Origin: Blastococcus aurantiacus
Lineage (GTDB): Bacteria > Actinomycetota > Actinomycetes > Mycobacteriales > Geodermatophilaceae
DNA: 64,000 bases
Direction of reading: 5' to 3'
NCBI RefSeq assembly: GCF_900102425.1
Contig: NZ_FNBT01000009.1
Location: 124,001 to 188,000 of the forward strand
The position numbers and the translations under genes were made by a program. The notes beneath the pieces were generated by a model. The model searched no databases. It had not been told where the DNA came from and was given only the letters and a program-made list of their open reading frames with translations. Positions 8,599 to 16,570 of the stretch are shown piece after piece (the first letter of the stretch is position 1; every line of letters begins with the position of its first letter).

Positions 8599-10361
8599 CG
8601 CTGGCCACCGGCAGCCTGCTCGCCGGCCGCTACGAGATCACCGCACCCATCGCCGTGGGCGGCATGGGCGAGGTCTGGAAGGCCCGCGACCAGGTGCTCG
8701 ACCGCACCGTCGCGGCCAAGGTCCTCAAGAGCGAGTACACCGACGACCCGAGCTTCCTGGCCCGCTTCCGCAACGAGGCCCGGCACACCGCGGCGCTGTC
8801 CCACCCCAACATCGCCTCGGTCTACGACTACGGCGAGACCGTCGACGACACGGGCACCAAGAAGCTCGCCTTCCTCGTCATGGAGTTCGTCGAAGGCCAG
8901 CCCCTGGTGACGATCCTGCACGAGGAGGGGAAGCTGCCGGTCGACTGGACGCTCCACGTGCTGGAGCAGTCCGCCGACGGGCTCTCGGCCGCCCACCGGG
9001 CCGGCGTGGTCCACCGCGACATCAAGCCGGGCAACCTCATGGTGCGCCCCGACGGCGTCGTGAAGCTCACCGACTTCGGCATCGCCCAGGCCCGCGACGC
9101 CACACCGCTCACCCGCACCGGCATGGTCGTGGGCACCGCCCAGTACCTCTCTCCCGAGCAGGCCCAGGGCCTGGAGGTCAACGCCGCCTCCGACGTCTAC
9201 TCCCTCGGCGTCGTCGCCTACGAGTGCCTCACCGGGGGCCGGCCGTTCGACGGCACCTCGCAGGTGGCCATCGCGCTCGCGCACATCAACCGCCAGCCGC
9301 CGCCGCTGCCGCCCGAGGTCCCCCCGGCGGTCCGGCTGCTGGTCGAGCGCGCGCTCGCCAAGGACCCGGCCGACCGGTTCCCCGACGGCGGCGCCTTCGC
9401 CGACGCGGTCCGGCGGGTGGCCGCCGGCGGGACGCCGACGCCCCTGCCGGTGGGCCCGTTCACGGCCCCCACCCAGGTCGTCGGCGACAGCTTCGCCGAC
9501 GGGCGGACGACGGTCCTCGCCGCGCAGACCGGGGCGCTGACCGGCACCCGGGCGCTCACCCCGGCGACAGGCGCCGGCCCCATGCCCCCGCTGCACGGGC
9601 CCGAGGACGACGACGACTGGCTGGCGGACGACGCGGGCCCCGCCCCCGCGAAGCGCCGCCGCTGGGCGTGGTTGCTGGCCGGGCTGCTCCTGCTGCTCCT
9701 GGTCGGTGGGGGCACCTTCCTGCTGCTCGACCGGGGCGACGGGAACAACGGCGACCGCACCGCGAGCCCGAGCACCAGCTCGAGCACCTCCAGTGCACCC
9801 GCGGCCGGCGTGGCCATCGGTCCGGCCGACGACTACATCGGCGAGGACGCCGACGAGGTCGCCGAGGAACTGCGGGCCCTCGGCCTGACCGTGGAACAGG
9901 AGCCGGCCGACGAGGCCACGCTCGCCGAACTGGGCCTGGAGCTCGATCCCAACGACGTCGCGGCGATCACGCCGGCCGGGACGACCGTGGACCCGGCCAC
10001 CACCACCGTGGTCCTCACCGTCGCCGAGGAGGGCTGGACGGTCGAGGACGAGGAAGAGCCGGAGGAGGAGCAGCCGCCGCAGGCCCCCGAGACGGAGGAG
10101 CCGACCGCGCCCACCACCACCGAGGCACCCACCACGACGACGACTCCGCCCCAGGACTCGACGACCCCGGACTCTTCTCCCGGTGGCAGCGGCAGCGGCA
10201 GCGGCAGCAGCAGCAGCGGAAGTCCCTCCCCGCCCAGCAGCGGGTCCCCCACGCAGTCCGGGTCCAGCGCACCCCCGTCGTCGGAGACGCCTCCCGGGGA
10301 AGACGTCGACCCCGACGCGAGCGGGGGCGACGAGGCGGCTGCTGCGGGTGGGACCGGGTGA
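8595..10361 (+). CDS. pknA: Ser/Thr protein kinase PknA
   Basis: A 588-residue receptor-type kinase. Gly-loop IAVGGMGEV, ATP lysine K42 (VAAKVLK), catalytic HRD at 140-142 (HRDIKPGN) and DFG at 160-162 are all intact, so it should be active; the activation loop holds TPLTRTGMVVGT. A membrane helix begins near residue 355. The outer part has only one PASTA-like repeat and ends in a Thr/Ser/Pro/Gly low-complexity tail. It is the last gene of the fhaA operon. Gene order and the weak outer domain point to PknA, with PknB next. Confidence 0.92.
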   Translation: MTLATGSLLAGRYEITAPIAVGGMGEVWKARDQVLDRTVAAKVLKSEYTDDPSFLARFRNEARHTAALSHPNIASVYDYGETVDDTGTKKLAFLVMEFVEGQPLVTILHEEGKLPVDWTLHVLEQSADGLSAAHRAGVVHRDIKPGNLMVRPDGVVKLTDFGIAQARDATPLTRTGMVVGTAQYLSPEQAQGLEVNAASDVYSLGVVAYECLTGGRPFDGTSQVAIALAHINRQPPPLPPEVPPAVRLLVERALAKDPADRFPDGGAFADAVRRVAAGGTPTPLPVGPFTAPTQVVGDSFADGRTTVLAAQTGALTGTRALTPATGAGPMPPLHGPEDDDDWLADDAGPAPAKRRRWAWLLAGLLLLLLVGGGTFLLLDRGDGNNGDRTASPSTSSSTSSAPAAGVAIGPADDYIGEDADEVAEELRALGLTVEQEPADEATLAELGLELDPNDVAAITPAGTTVDPATTTVVLTVAEEGWTVEDEEEPEEEQPPQAPETEEPTAPTTTEAPTTTTTPPQDSTTPDSSPGGSGSGSGSSSSGSPSPPSSGSPTQSGSSAPPSSETPPGEDVDPDASGGDEAAAAGGTG

Positions 10362-10407
10362 CCTGGTCGACCCTCGTCGGTTACCCGGGAACGCACCGTC
10401 CCGCGGC

Positions 10408-10413
10408 TAGGCT
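10408..10413 (+). promoter_or_regulatory. Putative -10 box of pknB
   Basis: TAGGCT lies in the 148-base gap between pknA and pknB, about 95 bases before the pknB ATG. It suggests that pknB can be transcribed separately from the fhaA-pknA operon. Confidence 0.5.
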
Positions 10414-10509
10414 CGCCGACGGCGTGCTGCGAGCGGCGCGCCCCGGCCGCTGCCCGCGCGCCGAGGTCCGTCCCCGGACGACGCACGCTCCTGTTCGAGA
10501 GGACCACCG

Positions 10510-12468
10510 ATGACCACGCCGCAGGTGCTCGGCGAGCGCTACGAGATCGGCGGGGTGCTCGGCCGCGGCGGCATGGCCGAGGTGCACCTGGGCCGCGACC
10601 TCCGGCTCGGCCGCGAGGTGGCGGTGAAGGTGCTGCGCAGCGATCTCGCCCGCGACCCCTCTTTCCAGGTGCGCTTCCGCCGCGAGGCGCAGGCCTCGGC
10701 CTCGCTGAACCACCCCGCCATCGTCGCGGTGTACGACACCGGCGAGGACCGCACCGCGCTCGGCGCGACCCCGTACATCGTCATGGAGTACGTCGAGGGC
10801 GAGACGCTGCGCGACGTGCTGCGCCGTGAGGGCCACCTCTCCCCCGAGCGCGCGATGACCCTGGCCGCCGACATCTGCGGCGCCCTGGACTTCAGCCACC
10901 GCAACGGCATCGTGCACCGCGACGTGAAGCCCGGGAACGTGATGATCACGCCCCAGGGCACCGTCAAGGTGATGGACTTCGGCATCGCCCGAGCGGTCTC
11001 CGACTCCGCCGCCACGATGACGTCGACCGCCGCCGTCATAGGGACCGCCCAGTACCTCTCCCCGGAGCAGGCCCGCGGCGAGAGCGTCGACGCCCGCTCC
11101 GACGTCTACTCCCTGGGCTGCATGCTCTACGAGCTGGCCACCGGAGCGCCGCCGTTCACCGGCGACTCCCCCGTGTCGGTGGCCTACCAGCACGTGCGCG
11201 AGGACCCGCGGCTGCCGTCGTCGATCAACCCCGAGGTCCCGCCGGAGCTGGACGCGATCCTGCTCAAGGCCATGAGCAAGAACCCGGCCAACCGGTACCA
11301 GTCGGCCGCGGACATGCGGAACGACCTGCTCCGCGCGCTGGCCGGGCAGCGGGTCGAGGCGACGCCGGTCATGGGCGACGCCGAGAAGACCGCCATCATC
11401 GGCGCCGCTCCCGTCGGCTACGACGACTGGGACGACGAGGACGAGCAGGCCCGCCGCCGCAAGCGCCGCATCATCATCGCCGTCGTCTCCGTGCTGGCCG
11501 TGCTGCTGCTGGGCGGCGCCGTCATCGCGGCCATGAACATGGGCGGGGACGCCCAGGACCCACCGGTCGCCACCCAGGTCCAGGTGCCGCCGCTGGAGAA
11601 CCTGCCCGAGGCGGAGGCGCGGGCCGCCATCACCGACGCGGGGCTGGAGGTCGGCACGGTCACGCAGCAGGTCACGACCGACAGCGCCCAGGAGGGCACG
11701 GTGCTGGACAGCACTCCGGGCAGCGGCGCCCAGGTGCCGGAGGGCACCCCCGTCGACCTGGTCGTCGGCGTCGCTCCCGACACCGTTCTCGTCCCCAACA
11801 TCATCGGACTCGACGAGGAGCGGGCCCGGGAACAGCTGGCCCAGGCGAACTTCACCGGGACCATCGACGTCCGCGAGGAGGACTCCCTCCAGGAGGCCGG
11901 CTCGGTCGCGTCGGTGACGCCCGACGAGGGTCAGCCGGTCGACCCGGACGGCAGGATCACGCTCGGCATCTCCACCGGCTCGATCGAGCTGCCCGACGTC
12001 CGCACCCGCACCGAGGCCGACGCCCGCGGCGTGCTGACCGCCGCCGGCTTCCGGGACTCGCAGATCAGCACGGAGCAGGTGGACTCCGACCAGCCGCCCG
12101 GCACGGTCGTCGCGACCACTCCCGGCGGCGGCAGCGCGGCCTCGGCCGACACGCGGATCGTGCTGCAGATCTCCGGCGGCCCCGCCGAGCCCGAGACCAT
12201 CGGGGTGCCGAACGTCACCGAGGGGGCGCCCGCCAACGCCGCCCTGAGCGCCCTCCGGAACGCCGGCTTCACCAACATCGCGGTGCTGGACGAGGACGGC
12301 GCGGAGGCCTCCCCCGCCGATGCGACGGCCCTCCGCACGGAGCCACGCGCCGGCACCCAGCTGCAGCCGGACGACCGGCTGGTGCTGATCGTCCAGCCGA
12401 GCACCCCTGCGGGAGATGAGGACGGCGAGGACGGCGAGGACGGCGAGGGCACCACGGCCCCGAACTGA
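10510..12468 (+). CDS. pknB: Ser/Thr protein kinase PknB with PASTA repeats
   Basis: A 652-residue sensor kinase of cell-wall growth. The kinase domain is intact: GRGGMAEV, K40 (VAVKVLR), HRD at 136-138, DFGIAR, and an activation loop rich in Thr (SAATMTSTAAVIGTAQYLSPEQ). A membrane helix lies at about 318-342, followed by four PASTA repeats (VPPLENLPEAEARAAI, VPNIIGLDEERAREQL, LPDVRTRTEADARGVL, VPNVTEGAPANAALSAL) that in relatives bind muropeptides or lipid II. It ends in an acidic DGED tail. ATG 10510 follows GAGAGGACC. Known targets of the family include CwlM and the MviN pseudokinase, both represented here. Confidence 0.95.
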   Translation: MTTPQVLGERYEIGGVLGRGGMAEVHLGRDLRLGREVAVKVLRSDLARDPSFQVRFRREAQASASLNHPAIVAVYDTGEDRTALGATPYIVMEYVEGETLRDVLRREGHLSPERAMTLAADICGALDFSHRNGIVHRDVKPGNVMITPQGTVKVMDFGIARAVSDSAATMTSTAAVIGTAQYLSPEQARGESVDARSDVYSLGCMLYELATGAPPFTGDSPVSVAYQHVREDPRLPSSINPEVPPELDAILLKAMSKNPANRYQSAADMRNDLLRALAGQRVEATPVMGDAEKTAIIGAAPVGYDDWDDEDEQARRRKRRIIIAVVSVLAVLLLGGAVIAAMNMGGDAQDPPVATQVQVPPLENLPEAEARAAITDAGLEVGTVTQQVTTDSAQEGTVLDSTPGSGAQVPEGTPVDLVVGVAPDTVLVPNIIGLDEERAREQLAQANFTGTIDVREEDSLQEAGSVASVTPDEGQPVDPDGRITLGISTGSIELPDVRTRTEADARGVLTAAGFRDSQISTEQVDSDQPPGTVVATTPGGGSAASADTRIVLQISGGPAEPETIGVPNVTEGAPANAALSALRNAGFTNIAVLDEDGAEASPADATALRTEPRAGTQLQPDDRLVLIVQPSTPAGDEDGEDGEDGEGTTAPN

Positions 12469-12485
12469 ACCCGTCCGGTCCTCGT

Positions 12486-12526
12486 CGACGAAGGGCTCCT
12501 CCCGATCCGGGAGGAGCCCTTCGTCG
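12486..12526. terminator. Bidirectional terminator between pknB and the amidotransferase gene
   Basis: A perfect 19-bp stem (12486-12504 with 12508-12526) with an ATC loop separates the convergent pknB and amidotransferase genes. Its core GAAGGGCTC matches the terminator at 2714-2744. Confidence 0.9.
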
Positions 12527-12563
12527 TTCCGCGAGCCCCTGTGGGGGCCGGGGAGTGCCTGGG

Positions 12564-13247
12564 TCAGGCGGTGGCCACGTTGAGCCGCTCCGCGGCCGCC
12601 GAGGCCGCCTCCAGGGCCGCCGGGTCCGGGGCCAGCCCGCAGGTGGTCAGCCACGTGGCGAGCATGCGGTGCCCGCCCTCGGTGAGCACCGACTCCGGAT
12701 GGAACTGGACGCCCTCGATGGGCAGCTCCCGGTGGCGCAGCGCCATCACGATGCCCGAGGGCGTGTGGCCGGTCACCTCCAGCTCGGATGGCACCGAGGC
12801 GGCGTCGACGGCGAGCGAGTGGTACCTCGTGGCGGTGAAGGGCGAGGGCAGCCCCGCCAGCACGCCGGTGCCCTCGTGCACTACCTGGCTGGTCTTCCCG
12901 TGCAGCAGCTCCGGGGCGCGGACGACCTCGCCACCGAAGGCCTCGGCGATGGCCTGGTGACCCAGGCAGACGCCCAGCACCGGCACGCCCTGGGCGGCCG
13001 CGGCGTGGACCATCGGCACGGTCACGCCGGCGTCCGCGGGGGTGCCGGGGCCGGGGGACAGCAGCACCCCGGCGACGTCCAGGTCGGCCAGCTCGTCCAC
13101 GGTGACGGCGTCGTTGCGCCGGACGATGCAGCGGACGCCGAGCTGCCCCAGGTACTGCACCAGGTTGTAGACGAAGCTGTCGAAGTTGTCGACGACGAGG
13201 ACCGGCCGCGCGGCGGCGGTCCCGGTCGGGTGGCTCTCGGCGGGCAC
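12564..13247 (-). CDS. Glutamine amidotransferase, anthranilate/aminodeoxychorismate synthase component II
   Basis: A 227-residue class I glutaminase that supplies ammonia to a chorismate-using partner for tryptophan or folate synthesis. Visible motifs are VVDNFDSFVYN at the start, the oxyanion strand SPGPGTP, nucleophile C94 in GVCLGHQAI, and the His-Glu pair in VQFHPESVLT. GTG 13247 has GGGAG upstream. No component I is adjacent, so TrpG and PabA cannot be told apart; the M. tuberculosis counterpart at this position is annotated trpG. It lies 38 bases after the DUF881 gene, probably in one transcript. Confidence 0.9.
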   Translation of the reverse strand: MPAESHPTGTAAARPVLVVDNFDSFVYNLVQYLGQLGVRCIVRRNDAVTVDELADLDVAGVLLSPGPGTPADAGVTVPMVHAAAAQGVPVLGVCLGHQAIAEAFGGEVVRAPELLHGKTSQVVHEGTGVLAGLPSPFTATRYHSLAVDAASVPSELEVTGHTPSGIVMALRHRELPIEGVQFHPESVLTEGGHRMLATWLTTCGLAPDPAALEAASAAAERLNVATA

Positions 13248-13285
13248 GAATCTCCCGGGTGGTCGGCTCGGTGGGGCGCGTCGGC

Positions 13286-14080
13286 TCAGCCGGCGACGGC
13301 GTGCTGCAGCGTCAGTGGGCCATCGTAGGCGGGCAGCTCGAGCTGCGGCCGCTCGCGCACCTCGTAGGTCAGCCCGTAGGCGTCCACGACCTGCCGGAAG
13401 ACGAGGATCTGCGGGGAGGCGGCCAGCTGCTGGCGGGCCGCGGTGGAGTCGACGACGGCCCTGACCACGAACGGCGGGGAGTACGTGCGGCCCTGCAGCA
13501 ACAGGGTGTTGCCGACGCAACGGACGGCGCTGGTGGCGATCAGCCGCTGGTCCATGACCGTCACCCCGCTCGCACCGGCGGCCCACATGGCGTTGACCAC
13601 GGCCTGCACGTCGGACTGGTGGATGACCAGGTCGTCGGGGCGCGCGTTCCCGGGCAGGGTTCCGTCCGGTCGCCGCGGGGCGTCGTCCAGCGTGATCTCC
13701 AGGCCGGAGCCGCTGACCGGGGTCAGGCCGGCGGCCGGCACGCCCAGCTCCCCGGCGCTGCGGGCCTCGGCGACGGCGCCGTCGCGCGCCGCGGCCTGCT
13801 CCGTCAGCTGCTCGGAGCGCCGCTGCAGCTCGGCCAGCCGCTGCTCCTGGGCGGCCATGGCGCTCTCGCGCTCGCGGATCAGGGCGGAGAGCTCGGTGAC
13901 CTCGCCGGCGCGCAGGTCGGTGCCCTGCGCCGTGCGCCCCGAGGTGGCGAACAGCAGCCCGGCGGCCAGCGCCACCACGGGCACCAGCGCCCCCCAGGCC
14001 GACAGACGAGCCACGGGCACCTCCGGCGTCTCGGGGCGGACGACGACGGGCGTGAGGGCCGTCCGAGGGACCTCCGCCAC
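13286..14080 (-). CDS. DUF881 family membrane-anchored protein
   Basis: A protein of about 264 residues with a cytosolic leader, one membrane helix (WGALVPVVALAAGLLFATSG), a coiled-coil stretch rich in E/Q/R (LIRERESAMAAQEQRLAELQ) and a C-terminal DUF881 domain (DDLVIHQSDVQAVVNAMWAAGASGVTVMDQRL... in part). Function is unknown; DUF881 genes lie near division and kinase genes in many actinobacteria, including Rv0012. The frame extends to 14155, but GTG 14080 sits just after a -10 box (TAAGCT) and is preferred; the ribosome site is poor. Confidence 0.8.
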   Translation of the reverse strand: MAEVPRTALTPVVVRPETPEVPVARLSAWGALVPVVALAAGLLFATSGRTAQGTDLRAGEVTELSALIRERESAMAAQEQRLAELQRRSEQLTEQAAARDGAVAEARSAGELGVPAAGLTPVSGSGLEITLDDAPRRPDGTLPGNARPDDLVIHQSDVQAVVNAMWAAGASGVTVMDQRLIATSAVRCVGNTLLLQGRTYSPPFVVRAVVDSTAARQQLAASPQILVFRQVVDAYGLTYEVRERPQLELPAYDGPLTLQHAVAG

Positions 14081-14108
14081 CGTGGCGACGTCGTCGTGCT
14101 CCGCCCAC

Positions 14109-14118
14109 AGCTTAGGCT
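14109..14118. promoter_or_regulatory. Overlapping divergent -10 boxes for crgA and the DUF881 gene
   Basis: Plus-strand TAGGCT (14113-14118) precedes crgA and minus-strand TAAGCT (14114-14109) precedes the DUF881 gene; they share two bases. Transcription of the two genes probably starts in opposite directions from one melted site. Confidence 0.5.
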
Positions 14119-14172
14119 GGGCCCCGTCGCGGCCGGTGAGGACGCACCCGGCCACCCGGAGGGAGCAGGTAC

Positions 14173-14448
14173 GTGCCCAAGTCGAAGGTGCGCAAGAAGT
14201 CGGTCTACACCCCGCCCGAGGGCGTGCTGCAGGCCCGGTCGGCGGAGCAGGCCCGCATCGCCCAGCCCAGCCCGCGCTGGTACGTCGCTCTCATGGTCGC
14301 GCTGCTGCTGGTCGGCCTGCTGTGGATCGTCGTCTACTACATCGCCGGCGACGAGATCCCGTTCATGGTCTCGCTGTCGGCCTGGAACTTCGCCATCGGC
14401 TTCGGCGCGATGGTCGCCGGCCTCGTGATGTCGATGCGCTGGCGCTAG
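14173..14448 (+). CDS. crgA: Cell division protein CrgA
   Basis: A 91-residue septal membrane protein with two transmembrane helices (ALMVALLLVGLLWIVVYYIA and FAIGFGAMVAGLVMSM). It starts with the typical basic MPKSKVRKKSVYTPP. CrgA interacts with FtsZ, FtsQ, FtsI and PBPs and controls division timing in Streptomyces and mycobacteria. GTG 14173 has GGAGGGAG upstream. It is monocistronic, followed by a strong hairpin. Confidence 0.95.
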   Translation: MPKSKVRKKSVYTPPEGVLQARSAEQARIAQPSPRWYVALMVALLLVGLLWIVVYYIAGDEIPFMVSLSAWNFAIGFGAMVAGLVMSMRWR

Positions 14449-14464
14449 CGGAACTCCGCACCGG

Positions 14465-14496
14465 AAGGCCCTCGTCCCGCTCGGGACGGGGGCCTT
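14465..14496 (+). terminator. crgA terminator
   Basis: AAGGCCCTCGTCCC pairs with GGGACGGGGGCCTT across a GCTC loop, a 14-bp stem with one G-T wobble, followed by TCCTCGTT. It begins 16 bases after the crgA stop. Confidence 0.85.
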
Positions 14497-14533
14497 TCCT
14501 CGTTCCCGGCACGCTGTGCACAGCCGCCGACCG

Positions 14534-14731
14534 TCGTCCACAGGTCGACATGACGCCCCGCCCCCAGGGTTGTCCACGGGATGTGGAGGGACGGGACCGG
14601 CCCGTACCGCCCTGACCTGCGCATTCTCCGTCGGTGGGACTGGTGTGGCGCATCGTCCACGCGCGTAACTACACCTGTGTGAGTCTGTCCCCAGCTGTGC
14701 ACACCGCTGTGGACGAGTCGACTTGTCCGCC
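14534..14731. other. Cluster of DnaA-box-like 9-mers in a 392-base gene-free gap
   Basis: Between the crgA and thiolase terminator regions no gene is apparent. The gap holds several near matches to the actinobacterial DnaA box TTGTCCACA: TCGTCCACA 14534-14542, TTGTCCACG 14570-14578, TCGTCCACG 14653-14661, CTGTCCCCA 14685-14693, TCGTCCACA on the minus strand 14716-14708 and TTGTCCGCC 14723-14731. Three have a single mismatch. Density resembles that at oriC near 34.6-34.95 kb. Confidence 0.45.
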
Positions 14732-14810
14732 CCCGGGAGGCGGTGACCTCGAGCCCCTCATACCCGGCCTGACCTGCGACGACACCTCGTCCGGACCCCT
14801 GGACGACGAC

Positions 14811-14840
14811 GGCCCCCGACGCCGCGTGGCGTCGGGGGCC
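14811..14840 (-). terminator. Terminator after the thiolase gene
   Basis: GGCCCCCGACGCC-type stem: 14811-14823 pairs perfectly with 14828-14840 around a GCGT loop, 49 bases past the thiolase stop in the direction of transcription. Confidence 0.8.
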
Positions 14841-14888
14841 GGGCCCGGCGGTCCCTGGGGACCGCCGGCGTGGATCAGGGGTCGTGGA

Positions 14889-16049
14889 TCAGGCGTCGAT
14901 GAGCTCCAGGATGGTGGCGTTGGCCATGCCGCCGCCCTCGCACATCGTCTGCAGGCCGTAGCGGCTGCCGGTGTTGCGCATCCGGTGGATGAGCGTGGTC
15001 ATCAGGCGGGCACCGGAGCCGCCCAGCGGGTGGCCCAGGGCGATCGCGCCGCCGTGCGGGTTGAGCTTGTCGGGGTCGGCGCCCGTCTCGGCCAGCCAGG
15101 CCATGGGGACGGGGGCGAAGGCCTCGTTGACCTCGTAGACGCCGATGTCGTCGATCGACAGCCCGGAGCGGTCCAGCAGCTTCTTCGTCGCCGGGATCGG
15201 CGCGGTCAGCATGATGACCGGGTCGTCGCCGGCCATCACGGTGGTGTGGATGCGGACCAGCGGGGTGAGGCCCAGCTCGCGGGCCTTCTCGCTGGTGGTG
15301 ACCAGCAGGGCCGCCGAGCCGTCGGAGATCTGGCTGGCGTTGCCGGCGCTGATGACGCCGTTCTCCTTGAACGGGGTCTTCAGGGAGGCGAGCTTCTCCA
15401 CGGTGCCGCCGGGGCGGATGCCCTCGTCGGCGCTGACCAGGCCCTCGGGGGCCTCGTAGGGGGCGATCTCCTCCTCGAAGGCGCCGTCGGCCTGCGCCTT
15501 GGCGGCCTTCTCGTGCGAGGAGAGGGCGAACTCGTCGAGCTGCGTGCGGGAGAAGCCCCAGCGCTCGGCGATCATCTCGGCGCCGACGCCCTGGTTGATC
15601 TGGACGCCGTTGTAGCGCTCGGCGAACTTCGGACCCATCGGGCGACCGGCCCCGGTGGCGGGGTTGCTGGCCGAGCCCATGGGCACGCGGCTCATCGACT
15701 CCACGCCACCGGCGACGACGACGTCGGCCTGGCCGCTGATGACGGTGGCGGCGGCGAACGCCACGGACTGCTGCGACGAACCGCACTGGCGGTCGACGGT
15801 GGTGCCGGGGACGGCCTCGGGCCACCCGGCGGCGAGGACGGCGTTGCGGGCGATGTTGAAGGTCTGCTCGCCGACCTGGCTGACGCAGCCCCAGATGACG
15901 TCCTCGATCACGGCCGGGTCGATGCCCGTCCGCTCCACCAGGCTGGTGAGCACGTGGGCGGAGAGGTCGACGGGGTGCACGCCCGACAGCCCTCCGCCTC
16001 GCTTGCCCACCGGCGTGCGAACGGCGGCACAGATGACGGCATCCCGCAT
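14889..16049 (-). CDS. Acetyl-CoA acetyltransferase (thiolase)
   Basis: A 386-residue thiolase that joins or cleaves acyl-CoA and acetyl-CoA. The nucleophile cysteine is in DRQCGSSQQ (near residue 90), the histidine in GGAIALGHPLGGSG and the second catalytic cysteine in TMCEGGGMAN; NEAFAPVP is also typical. Length suits a biosynthetic or degradative thiolase; steroid or fatty acid use cannot be resolved. ATG 16049 follows GAGGAG. It breaks the conserved crgA-PH-domain order known from mycobacteria, so it looks like a later insertion. Its promoter is crossed by a palindrome at 16102-16114. Confidence 0.92.
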   Translation of the reverse strand: MRDAVICAAVRTPVGKRGGGLSGVHPVDLSAHVLTSLVERTGIDPAVIEDVIWGCVSQVGEQTFNIARNAVLAAGWPEAVPGTTVDRQCGSSQQSVAFAAATVISGQADVVVAGGVESMSRVPMGSASNPATGAGRPMGPKFAERYNGVQINQGVGAEMIAERWGFSRTQLDEFALSSHEKAAKAQADGAFEEEIAPYEAPEGLVSADEGIRPGGTVEKLASLKTPFKENGVISAGNASQISDGSAALLVTTSEKARELGLTPLVRIHTTVMAGDDPVIMLTAPIPATKKLLDRSGLSIDDIGVYEVNEAFAPVPMAWLAETGADPDKLNPHGGAIALGHPLGGSGARLMTTLIHRMRNTGSRYGLQTMCEGGGMANATILELIDA

Positions 16050-16101
16050 GGACCTACTCCTCGTCGACGATTCGGGCGGAGCCAAACGGTCCGTCCTGAC
16101 T

Positions 16102-16114
16102 GTCATCGTATGAC
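16102..16114. promoter_or_regulatory. Palindrome over the thiolase -10 box
   Basis: GTCAT-CGT-ATGAC is a perfect inverted repeat in the 92-base divergent gap. On the minus strand it contains TACGAT (16110-16105), a good -10 for the thiolase gene with a leader of about 50 bases. A repressor bound here would block that promoter. No regulator gene is adjacent. Confidence 0.45.
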
Positions 16115-16141
16115 GTAGGCCTCTTCTGGCAAGGTCCCCCC

Positions 16142-16555
16142 GTGACCTGGACCACCCGGACCGCGGAAACGGTCCTCTCCGCCGTGATGGGCGGCCTGTT
16201 CGTCGCCGGGTGCCTCGTCGTGGTCGACACCCCGGGGCGGATCCTCGCGACGCTCGCCGCGGCGCTGTTCCTGGGGCAGGCCGGACGGGACCTGCTGCAG
16301 CGGCCGCGGCTCGCGGCCGGGCCGGACGGCGTCCGGGTCCGCAGGCTCGCGGGCCCGGTGCACCTGCCGTGGGGTCCGCTCCGCATCGGCGTCCGGGAGA
16401 CCCGCCGGCTGGGGCTGCGGACTCCGACCCTCGAGTTGGACACCGCGTCCGGACCCGACGACGAAGGCGTGCTGGTGGTGCTGGGCCGCCGGGATCTGGG
16501 GGCCGATCCGGCGGCGGTGGCACGGCAGCTGCGCGAGCTGGACCCACGCGCCTAG
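16142..16555 (+). CDS. PH-domain membrane protein
   Basis: A 137-residue protein with two N-terminal hydrophobic helices (LSAVMGGLFVAGCLVVV and ILATLAAALFLGQAG) and a short bacterial PH-like domain (LAAGPDGVRVRRLAGPVHLPW through LELDT). The counterpart in M. tuberculosis is Rv0010c. Function is unknown; such proteins sit in the membrane and may bind protein or lipid. GTG 16142 has AAGG about ten bases upstream. It is convergent with the rhomboid gene, with 15 bases between stops. Confidence 0.8.
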   Translation: MTWTTRTAETVLSAVMGGLFVAGCLVVVDTPGRILATLAAALFLGQAGRDLLQRPRLAAGPDGVRVRRLAGPVHLPWGPLRIGVRETRRLGLRTPTLELDTASGPDDEGVLVVLGRRDLGADPAAVARQLRELDPRA

Positions 16556-16570
16556 CGCTGCGGCGCGGGG

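Noticed and set aside
10381-12654. A 757-codon minus-strand frame opposite pknB
   Set aside because: Antisense to an intact kinase gene and crossing its terminator; the composition is that of a shadow frame.
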